NCBI RefSeq assembly: GCF_035917415.1
Contig: NZ_CP109073.1
Span: 4,386,501-4,450,500 of the forward strand
Origin: Streptomyces sp. NBC_01803
Lineage (GTDB): Bacteria; Actinomycetota; Actinomycetes; Streptomycetales; Streptomycetaceae
DNA: 64,000 nt
Reading direction: 5' to 3'
The notes below the pieces were generated by a model that searched no databases, was not told the origin of the DNA, and saw only the letters and a program-made list of their open reading frames with translations. Every line of letters begins with the position of its first letter. Within the stretch, counting starts at the first letter, position 1. Position numbers and translations under genes: made by a program. Below, piece by piece: positions 55,968 through 63,600 of the stretch.

Positions 55968-56603
55968 TCAGGGCCAGTGAGTCGGCGCCTGTGCGGAGGC
56001 GCCGCCCCCACCTTTCTGTTCGCCCGGTGGCCCGCTCGGTGGCCCGCTCGTCCGGCCGCCCGCTGTCTCGGGCTCTCTCCCGGGGAGCGGCGCCTCGGCT
56101 TCCTCGCCCGGCACCCGCAGCATGGTGCGGGTCTCCACGATCTGCCCGGCCTGCGGATAGGTGTGCCAGGTGCGCCAGGAGATGACGTCCCCGGTGCGCA
56201 GCACGGCGAGCGCGGAGATCGCGTCCGGCGAGCCCGGGAAGGTGCCGTACAGCGAGGCCGGGTGCGCGGCCAGCTCCGCGCGCAGCCGGGCGGTCCGGAC
56301 GGCGAACTCGCGCCACTCGTGGTGGCGCAGCTCCGAGGTGAACCGGTAGGCCCAGCCGTCGATCTCCTCCGTCACGACGGCGGGCGGGCCGCCGCCGGGT
56401 GACCCCGGGAGGCAGGCGAGCGTCTCGGTCACCGGCCCGGCGAGCACCTGGTGGGAGGCGCCCAGCAAACGGAGTTCGACGGTGACGCCGCCGAGTCCGA
56501 CCGCGGTGACGGCGAGCGCGTCCCGGGCGGGCGTCGTCAGGGAGAACGAGAGCTGGTCGGCGCTCGTGTCGAGGTACGGGGTCGTGAGACGCACCCGGTT
56601 CAC
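55968..56603 (-). CDS. DUF2617 family protein, 3' end re-formed by the integrated element
   Basis: A 211-aa protein of the DUF2617 family (VRLTTPYLDTSADQLSFSLT, VTVELRLLGASHQVLAGPVT, DGWAYRFTSELRHHE, PASLYGTFPGSPDAISAL, ISWRTWHTYPQAGQIVETRT). The start is GTG 56603. The conserved domain ends near residue 174 and is followed by a Gly/Pro-rich tail. The last residues, APTHWP then TGA at 55968, are encoded across attR inside the element. In the reconstructed empty site the reading frame would continue APPPGVSPGTAGPLRR and stop about 50 bp beyond ppdK. Function unknown. Confidence 0.83.
   Translation of the reverse strand: MNRVRLTTPYLDTSADQLSFSLTTPARDALAVTAVGLGGVTVELRLLGASHQVLAGPVTETLACLPGSPGGGPPAVVTEEIDGWAYRFTSELRHHEWREFAVRTARLRAELAAHPASLYGTFPGSPDAISALAVLRTGDVISWRTWHTYPQAGQIVETRTMLRVPGEEAEAPLPGREPETAGGRTSGPPSGPPGEQKGGGGASAQAPTHWP
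55983..56014. repeat. attR: 32-bp direct repeat of the integrated element
   Basis: Identical to attL at 51215-51246. On the minus strand it encodes the last residues of the DUF2617 protein, and the element supplies a new stop codon at 55968. Confidence 0.85.
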
Positions 56604-56712
56604 GCGCCGCCGCCCGGGCACACCGCGATCCCCACCACGGCAGGCAAAGGCTCCATCGCGCTTCCCCCGGTCACTCGGTCCCCGTCGATCGGCGCCGAGT
56701 ATGGCACACATA

Positions 56713-56757
56713 CGACCGCCCCGGCCCCGGGAGAGAAACCCGGGGCCGGGGCGGTCG
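56713..56757. terminator. Strong 19-bp stem hairpin after the lipase gene
   Basis: CGACCGCCCCGGCCCCGGG pairs with CCCGGGGCCGGGGCGGTCG around a 7-nt AGAGAAA loop; 56713-56731 and 56739-56757. It lies 10 bp past the lipase stop (56768) and should terminate it. Confidence 0.9.
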
Positions 56758-56767
56758 AAGGGTGTGC

Positions 56768-58009
56768 TCAGAACTGTCCGCAGTTGCTGGTCGCGGGCCG
56801 CTCCGCGAAGCGGTCGGCCAGCCACGTCGCGGAGTTGCCCGAGGCCGGAAGGGCCGCCGAGACGTGTGAGAGGAGGAGCGGAAGGGTGTGCACGTCGCGG
56901 AACTGGACCTCGGCGCCCAACTCGCACCAGTCACGGGCCATCTGCTTGCCCTGGGCGTAGGGGACCAGGTCGTCGGTCGGGGTGTGCTCGACGAGGGTCG
57001 GCACGGTCGGCGCGATGTTCCCGATCCGCTGCTCCTCGACCACCGTGCTGTACGGCTCCTCGGCCAGGTACTCGGAGATGGGCCGGCCGTCGGCGGTCAT
57101 GTCCTTGGTGTTGAGGAACGGGTACCGCAACACGCCGTCCACCAGGCACAGTTCGGCCGCATCGTCCAGCGCCTGCCGGCCCCGGTCGTTGAGCAGCGCG
57201 TCGATGTCCAGCTCCGGGTACGCGGCCCGCGCGCCGTAGACCGCCAGGCCGACGACGGCACCGGCGTAACCGCCGTCCGCGCTCGCGCCCACCGCCGCGA
57301 GGTCGGCGGGCGGGGCGCCGACGTAGGCGCCCCTGACGTCCAGCTCCGGCGCGTAGCTCGCGGCGAGTTCGGCCGCGGCGGCCGAGGCGCCGCCGCCCTG
57401 CGAGTAGCCGGTGATGCCGACCGGGCCGTCGCTCGGCAGGCCGGTGCCGGGGAGGCGCTGGGCGGCGCGGATGACGTCGAGCACGGCGTGCGCCTGCGGT
57501 TCGCGCATCATGTAGGTGTGGTCACCGGGGGTGCCCAGGCCCTGGTAGTCGGTCTGCGCGACCGCGATGCCCTTGTCCAGCAGCGGGTTGATGAACAGGC
57601 TGTGGGCGACGGAGAGCAGGCTCGCCTGGCCCTCACCCGCCATCGTCTTCGACGGCGCGCACTGGTCGCCCGCGCCGACCGTGGGCGTCGCGTACGCCAC
57701 GATGGGCCGCGGACCCGGGCCGTTCCAGGGCTTGTCGGGGACGAGGACGGTGCCGGTGACCGCCATCGGCTCCTCGTTGATGTCCTGCGAGAGGTACATG
57801 ATGCGCGTGGCCCGGGCGCCGCTGAAGGTGGAGGGCTCGGACCTGATCACATCGCCGGCCTCACCCGCCGGCAGGGGTGAGGGCGGTTGATAGAACTCCT
57901 CCGTCGCGCCGGCCGAGGGGCCGCCGATGACCAGAGCCGTGACGGCTCCGGCGGCGATGAGCACCGGGGCTATGGTGACGGCGATGCCGCGCCGCATCGA
58001 ACCGAGCAT
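56768..58009 (-). CDS. Secreted lipase (LIP family)
   Basis: A 413-aa protein from ATG 58009, supported by GGAGAG five bases upstream (a GTG at 58015 is in frame). A signal peptide (MRRGIAVTIAPVLIAAGAVT, cleavage after SAGA) leads into a secretory-lipase-family alpha/beta hydrolase: VAQTDYQGLGTPGDHTYMMR, the nucleophile elbow GITGYSQGGGAS near 201, LVEHTPTDDLVPY with the catalytic Asp near 353 and the His in RDVHTLPLLLSHV near 386. It hydrolyses extracellular esters or triacylglycerols. It has a strong terminator after it. Confidence 0.93.
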   Translation of the reverse strand: MLGSMRRGIAVTIAPVLIAAGAVTALVIGGPSAGATEEFYQPPSPLPAGEAGDVIRSEPSTFSGARATRIMYLSQDINEEPMAVTGTVLVPDKPWNGPGPRPIVAYATPTVGAGDQCAPSKTMAGEGQASLLSVAHSLFINPLLDKGIAVAQTDYQGLGTPGDHTYMMREPQAHAVLDVIRAAQRLPGTGLPSDGPVGITGYSQGGGASAAAAELAASYAPELDVRGAYVGAPPADLAAVGASADGGYAGAVVGLAVYGARAAYPELDIDALLNDRGRQALDDAAELCLVDGVLRYPFLNTKDMTADGRPISEYLAEEPYSTVVEEQRIGNIAPTVPTLVEHTPTDDLVPYAQGKQMARDWCELGAEVQFRDVHTLPLLLSHVSAALPASGNSATWLADRFAERPATSNCGQF

Positions 58010-58476
58010 GGACACTCTCCGTTGAGTTGTTACTGACGAGTCAGGCAGACAGCAGCGTGACGCCGGTCACGGTGAAGGTCAACACTCATGACCTGCGTGC
58101 ACCCGAATCCCACATCTCGCGCAGAATCTTCTCGTCGGGGAGTGAGCGATTCCCGGTCGGCGGGCCGGTGGTGCCCGGCGATGCTCCGTCGGTGATCAAG
58201 CGCCGGTGATCAAGTGCCGGTGATCGGGTACCGGTCACCGGCCGGGCCGTCGGCGACCGCTCGGGGGCCACGCGAAGTGCGGAAGAGGCGGCTCCGCGAG
58301 AGCCCTCGGCGTGGCACACGGTCACCAGCGCACGCCGTAGCGGTCCGCTGGTCCCCCCGTCCCCGAGCGGCGCCGAGCGTCCCCACCTTTCCCGATGGGC
58401 GCCCGCCCACGCGAACACTTTTCGTTCCGGGCCGAAAGCCGCCGGAAGTCACGTGTGGAGCGCGCTGCGCGCGCCG
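58010..58476. repeat. Non-coding 467 bp with a 14-bp triple repeat
   Basis: Between the lipase and the SDR gene I see no gene. GGTGATCAAGCGCC, GGTGATCAAGTGCC and GGTGATCGGGTACC occur in tandem at 58191-58232, followed by a related GGTCACCGG. The TGATCA palindromic core in each copy may be a protein site. The lipase promoter must lie at the left end of this region; the SDR gene ends at its right edge. Confidence 0.65.
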
Positions 58477-59400
58477 TCAGGCGTGCCTGACGTAGCGGAC
58501 GCCGGTCAGCTCCTCCGAGGCGCTCCACAGCCGGGCGGAGACGGCGTCGTCGCGGGTCCACGGCGCGCGCAGCGGACCGCCCGGCCCGCCGCGCAGCGTG
58601 CGGCGGCCCAGGATGCTGGGGCCGGTGAACGAGTCGGGCGCGACGTCCGGGGCCGTGGCCGCGAACAGCGTGGGTGCGGCGCCGACATCGGGGGAGGAGG
58701 CGACCAGCCGGGTGAGCAGGGCCGTGCCGCGCTCCTGGAAGGAGCTGCCGGCCAAGCGCGGGCCCTTGGTCTGCAACTCGGTCTCCGCGTAACCGGGATG
58801 GACGGCGGCGGCCACCACGCCGGAGCCGCTCAGGCGCCGCGCCAGCTCGTGCGTGAACAGCAGGTTCGCCGTCTTGGAGCGGCCGTATGCCACCCAACGA
58901 CGGTACTTCCGCTCGGCGTTGAGGTCGCGCAGGTCGACGTTGGCGACCCAGTGCAGGAGGCTGGAGACCGTCACCACGCGCGCGGCGGGGGCGGCGAGCA
59001 GGCCCTCCAGCAGCAGACCGGTCAGGGCGAAGTGCCCCAAGTGATTGACGCCGAACTGTGTTTCGAAGCCGTCCGCCGTCCGGGAGCGCGGGATGGCCAT
59101 CAGGCCCGCGTTGTTGACGAGGATGTCCAGGCGCCGGCCACCCCAGTCCTCGGCGAACGCCCGCACCGACGCCAGATCGGCCAGGTCCAGCAGCCGCAAC
59201 TCGGCGTCGGCCTCCGGGACTTCGCCCAGCAGCCGGTCCAACGCGGCCTGCCCGCGCCGCTGATCGCGGCAGGCAAGCACCACTCGCGCGCCGTGCCGGG
59301 CCAGCTCCAGCGCGGTGACGTAGCCCAGGCCGCTGTTGGCGCCGGTGACCACCGCCGCGCGGCCCTTGAGCTCGGGGATGTCGCGTACTGTCCAGCCCAT
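58477..59400 (-). CDS. Short-chain dehydrogenase/reductase
   Basis: A 307-aa SDR of the retinol-dehydrogenase-like/protochlorophyllide type. TGANSGLGYVTALEL near 20 binds NAD(P)H, DILVNNAGLM near 95 is the stabilising NNAG, the catalytic Ser is in VTVSSLLHW and the YxxxK in AYGRSKTANLLF near 172. It has C-terminal motifs PGYAETEL. Start ATG at 59400. It lies downstream of a truncated TetR gene on the same strand, probably once its target operon. The substrate is unknown. Confidence 0.93.
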   Translation of the reverse strand: MGWTVRDIPELKGRAAVVTGANSGLGYVTALELARHGARVVLACRDQRRGQAALDRLLGEVPEADAELRLLDLADLASVRAFAEDWGGRRLDILVNNAGLMAIPRSRTADGFETQFGVNHLGHFALTGLLLEGLLAAPAARVVTVSSLLHWVANVDLRDLNAERKYRRWVAYGRSKTANLLFTHELARRLSGSGVVAAAVHPGYAETELQTKGPRLAGSSFQERGTALLTRLVASSPDVGAAPTLFAATAPDVAPDSFTGPSILGRRTLRGGPGGPLRAPWTRDDAVSARLWSASEELTGVRYVRHA

Positions 59401-59426
59401 GCGCCCAAGAGTAGGCCCAACCCGGC

Positions 59427-59660
59427 TCAGGGCAGGCCCGCATCCCGGGCCAACCGCCGCACCGCGTGGGTGAAGAATTCCGCGCGGGCGGCCCCCACCA
59501 CGCCGTTGAACTGGCCGAAGACCTCGAAGCCGATCAGGCCGATGAGCTGTGCCCATGAGGTGACCAGCACCGCGATCACCGGCCCCGGCAGGCCCGGCGC
59601 GTGCTCGGCGGCCAGCTCCTCGGCCTCCGCGCGCACCGGCCCGGGCAGCGGGTCCCCGGG
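59427..59660 (-). pseudogene. 5'-truncated TetR-family regulator
   Basis: Only the C-terminal ligand domain remains: VRAEAEELAAEHAPGLPGPV, then IAVLVTSWAQLIGLIGFEVF and GQFNGVV...FFTHAVRRLARDAGLP, a TetR_C-type domain. The HTH part is gone. At about 59660 it meets a 5'-truncated plus-strand oxidoreductase, back to back, the same geometry as the scar at 26.66 kb. The SDR at 58477 is 27 bp downstream on the same strand. Confidence 0.78.
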
Positions 59661-59671
59661 GGCACGTCCAG

Positions 59672-59911
59672 TGGACGTACAACATGCGGGCGGCCGGCGG
59701 CGGTGAGCTCCACCTCGGTAAAAAGGTGGAGCCTTTCACCGCCGAGGAGATCTCCGACGATCAAAAGCCGGAGCTGCTGCGCGCCTATCTCCAGCGCTGG
59801 AAGGCGGAGGTCGGGATCTTCTTCGACGGCGTCGGCCCGGATTCCCCGGCGGAGGACCTGCGCCATATCGCCCCCGACCACCCCGTTTTCCGGATCACGA
59901 CGACCGGTTGA
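59672..59911 (+). pseudogene. C-terminal fragment of a deazaflavin-dependent nitroreductase-family protein
   Basis: From 59672 it reads WTYNMRAAGGGELHLGKKVE, then PFTAEEISDDQKPELLRAYL, QRWKAEVGIFFDGVGPDS and IAPDHPVFRI. This is the C-terminal half of the DUF385/Ddn-like F420-dependent oxidoreductases of actinobacteria (WVRNLRAAGGGEL is the usual entry). The F420-binding N-terminal half is missing. An internal ATG at 59684 would allow a 75-aa product, so an expressed fragment cannot be excluded. Confidence 0.75.
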
Positions 59912-59927
59912 CGGAATGCCGCACCCG

Positions 59928-60215
59928 TCACACGCCGTCGAGAATCAGGACCTTGCCCTTGGTGTTGCGCAGCCGGATCGGAAGGATGTCCTGGTAGGCG
60001 TCGGAGGCGTACCAGGCGCGAACGGCGTCGACGCTGGGGAATTCCAGCACGCCGATGAACCCGGCGCTCTCGCCGTCGAGCACCTCGACCGGCGCGCCCC
60101 GCACCACGTATTTCCCGCCGTGCGGCTCTATGGTCGAAACCAGCTTGGCGCTGTATTCGCCCAACTCCGCAGGGTCCCCCGTCAATTGCGCTTCAGCAAT
60201 CACATAAGCGGTCAT
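59928..60215 (-). CDS. DUF1330 domain-containing protein
   Basis: A 95-aa small dimeric alpha/beta-barrel protein. MTAYVIAEAQLTGDPAELGE, PHGGKYVVRGAPVEVLDGES and LEFPSVDAVRAWYASDAYQD, then a conserved IR motif, match the DUF1330 family. Members are of unknown biochemical function, and the ferredoxin-like fold resembles ABM monooxygenases. ATG 60215 has an AAAACGACT-type weak site upstream. It is separate from the surrounding broken genes. Confidence 0.88.
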   Translation of the reverse strand: MTAYVIAEAQLTGDPAELGEYSAKLVSTIEPHGGKYVVRGAPVEVLDGESAGFIGVLEFPSVDAVRAWYASDAYQDILPIRLRNTKGKVLILDGV

Positions 60216-60439
60216 GAAAACGACTTTACGCGGGCGGAACGTGCTCATATATGTCACATCCATCCAAGGTGACAGCCGCCGGCCTGAGGTCTCCGACAAG
60301 GGCGCGGAGGGGCGCGGAAGAACGGGCAGACGCCCCTTGTCACTTCCCTCCAACGCCGAAGGCGTCCGCATGTGCCTTCGCCCACCGCCCGAAGGTCCGG
60401 GACTCGCGACCGGCGGCGGCCTCGCCCGGCTCGCCGCCG

Positions 60440-60675
60440 TCACCGGACCGGGCGTCGGCTACGGCACGTTGGTCACGCCACTGCTGGTGTCGGGCATCGG
60501 CGTCCCGATGGTCTTCCCGCCCGTCGCGAACCGGGTCGTCATCGGTCCCGGCCGAGGACGTGGGCGTCGCCTCCGGCGTCGACAACGCGATGCGCGAGCT
60601 GGGCGCGGTCTTCTGCGTCGCGATCCTGTCGGCCGTCGCGGTAGACCTCGGCCGGCGCGGGGGCCGGCTCAGCGG
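60440..60675 (+). pseudogene. Fragment of an MFS (DHA2) drug exporter
   Basis: A plus-strand segment reading GVGYGTLVTPLLVSGIGVPM, then VFPPVANRVV. After a frameshift near 60545 it continues in another frame as PAEDVGVASGVDNAMRELGA, then VFCVAILSAVAVDL. This is the helix 12-14 end of a DHA2-family multidrug efflux transporter. The rest of the gene is absent, and the fragment runs directly into the 3' end of the WD40 gene. Confidence 0.75.
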
Positions 60676-63600
60676 TCGGGGCGTGCCTCCTCGACGCATA
60701 CGAGGACGACCACTTCGTTGTACATGCCGATGACGATGTACGGGCCGCAGGTCGCGACCGCATGTCCGGGCAGCGGCAGGGTGATGGTGTCCACGAGCTG
60801 GTGCACCGCCAGGTCCCAGACCCGTGTGGTGTGGTCGTCGCTGGTGGTGATGGCGTGCGGACGGCCGTTGACGGTGGTGTGGGCGACGGCGTTCACCCAG
60901 TCGTTGTGGCCTCTGAGGGTGGTGTGTTCGGTGCCGTCTTCGAGGTTCCAGACCCGGACCGTGTGGTCGTTGCTGGTGGTGATGGCGTGCGGACGGCCGT
61001 TGACGGTGGTGTGGGCGACGGCGTTCACCCAGTCGTTGTGGCCTCTGAGGGTGGTGTGTTCGGTGCCGTCTTCGAGGTTCCAGACCCGGACGGTCTGGTC
61101 GTTGCTGGTGGTGATGGCGTGCGGACGGCCATCCAGAGTGGTGCCGACGACGGACGTCACCGCGTCATCGTGCCCGGAGAGAATCGTGCGAAGAGCCTCC
61201 TCTTCGAGGTTCCAGACCCGGGCGGTGTGGTCGTCGCTGGTGGTGATGGCGTGGGGCACGCCGTCGATCGTGGTGCAGGCGACGGCGTTCACCCAGTTCG
61301 TGTGGCCGGTGAGGACGGCGCGTTGAGTTCCGTCCTTGAGGTTCCAGACGCGGACGGTGTGGTCGTTGCTGGTGGTGACGGCGTGGGGAATGCCGTCGAT
61401 CGTGGTGCAGGCGACCGAGGTCACGGCGTCGGTGTGGCCGGTGAGGACGGCGTGTTGGGTGCCGGCTTTCAGGTCCCAGACCCGGGCGGTGTGGTCGTCA
61501 CTGGTGGTGATGGCGTGGGGGTGGTCGCGGATGGTGGTGCAGGCGACGGCGTTCACCCAGTTCGTGTGGCCGGTGAGGACGGCGTGTTGGGTGCCGTCTT
61601 CGAGGTTCCACACCCGGGCGGTGTGGTCGTCACTGGTGGTGATGGCGTGGGGGTGGTCGCGGATGGTGGTGCAGGCGACGGCGTTCACCCAACTCGTGTG
61701 GCCGGTGAGGACGGCGCGTTGAGTCCCGTCCTTGAGGTCCCAGACGCGGACGGTGTGGTCGTTGCTGGTGGTGATGGCGTGGGGCACGCCGTCGATCGTG
61801 GTGCAGGCGACCGAGGTCACCGCGTCGGTGTGGCCGGTGAGGACGGCGCGTTGGGTGCCGGCTTTCAGGTCCCAGACGCGGACGGTGTGATCGTGTCCGG
61901 TGGTGACGGCGTGGGGAATGCCGTCGATGGCGGCGCAAGCCACGGCGGTCACGGCGTCGGTGTGGCCGGTGAGGACAGCGCGTCGGACTCCTTCTCCGAG
62001 GTTCCAGACGCGGACGGTGTGGTCGTGGCTCGTGGTGACGGCGTGGGGCACGCCGTTGATCGTGGTGCAGGCGACGGCGTTCACCCAGTCCGTGTGGCCG
62101 TTCAGGACGGCGCGCTGGGTGCCGTCTTCGAGGTGCCAGAGGCGGACCGTTTTGTCGTTGCTGGTGGTCACGGCGTGCGGCTGGTCGCCGATGACGGTAC
62201 AGGCGACCGACGTCACGGCGTTCGTGTGGCCGGTGAGTGTGGCGCGTTGGGTGCTGTCTTCGAGGTTCCACACCCGGGCGGTGTAGTCATGGCTGCCGGT
62301 GATGGCGTGGGGGCGGCCCTTGAGCGTGGTGCAGGCGACGGCGGTCACCGCGTTCGTGTGGCCGGTGAGGGCGGCGTGTTGGGTGCCGTCTTCCAGGTTC
62401 CACACCCGGATGGTGATGTCGTGGCTCGTGGTGACGGCGTGGGGCACGCCGTTGATCGTGACGCAGGCGACGGCGTTCACCCAGTTGGTGTGTCCCGTCA
62501 GTGTGTTCCGCAGGGCGGGGTGCACGAGGGAGCCGGTGGCCCAACGGGGCCTCCAGTGGCGATCGCGGGTGAGGTCCTCGGCGAGGTCGCGGTGGCCGTA
62601 GCGGGTGGCGTCGATGGCGAGGATGTCGGCGCGCTGCCGCGGTGTCGACCGGGGAAAGGCGTGCGCGGACGTGCGATAGATGGCGCTGCGCAGCCGGGCT
62701 TCCGTGCTCGTGGCGGTGTTCAGCGCGGGCGCGAGGTGGGCTGGGTTGGCGTGGGTGAGGTAGTCGGCGTCGTTCAGCAGGGGGTCGAGGGACCCCGCTG
62801 CCGCGTGCGTGGCGAGGTGGTCGCGGATGTACGGGTGGGCGGTCGTCCAGTCGCGGGGGTTGTCAGGCACGAGGGAGACGAGAGCTTCGGTGATGGCCCG
62901 ATGCGTGTCGGTGTCTCGGTCCCGCACCCGGAGGTGTTCGGCCATGGTCTCGTGGAACAGGCGGTAGACGGAGCCGTCGGGGGTCGGGGTCTCGACCACG
63001 TAGGCGCCGGCGTGTTCGTGCAGCCAGCGGATGTCGTCCTCGGGGCAGGGCACGCCGGAGATGGCCGAGGCGACGCGTGCCCACACCGCGGACCATGGAA
63101 GTCCCGCTCCCTGCGCGTAGGCCAGCGGGCGCAGCAGCCGTTCCACCTTCGGCTGATCGGGGCCGAAGCGCGCGAGGTAGGCGGCGAACGCCTGGGCGGC
63201 GTCGCTGGGAAGCGCCTTCTCCCAGCCGGGAATCGTCGTGTCGATGAGCGTCTGACCGTGCACGAGGGCACGGGCGGTCATACGGGCGACGAGGTAGCAG
63301 GTGCCGGCACGGGTGGCGATGCCGCGGGCGACGGTCTCCGCCTGTTCCGGGCGGTCCCGGTAGGGGGAGACGCTGTCGGGGTCGGCCGCGTCGAGCAGTA
63401 CGGCGCGCGCGAAGGCGGTGACGTCCTCGTGCGTCACGTGCTGGGCGTCGTCCATGTCCAGGACCGTGACGGCGTGGCCGAGCGCGGGAATGAGGGGGCG
63501 ACGGGTGCCGACGACCAACCGGAGCGCGGGCAGGCTGGTCAGCGGCTGGAGCAGCTCTCGGGCGATGCGTGCGCCCTCACGGGAGTCGCCGGCTGTGCCC

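Larger units (their letters stand above)
51215..56014. mobile_element. Degenerate integrative element inserted in the ppdK/DUF2617 terminator
   Basis: About 4.8 kb flanked by the 32-bp att repeats. It carries an XRE-TPR regulator, small conserved proteins, an unknown 264-aa protein, and remnants of a replication primase and a tyrosine integrase at the attR side, the usual place for the integrase. The middle is deleted: both the primase (minus) and integrase (plus) lack their 5' ends and meet at about 55750. Base composition is lower in GC than its surroundings in places, most clearly in the regulator. A 12-bp inverted pair (GATGAGCGCCCA at 51259-51270, TGGGCGCTCATC at 55949-55960) and paired GTGCCC motifs lie near both ends. 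Confidence 0.83.

Noticed and set aside
60789..62510. CRISPR-like array
   Set aside because: The 132-bp periodicity encodes a continuous WD40 reading frame with no spacers.
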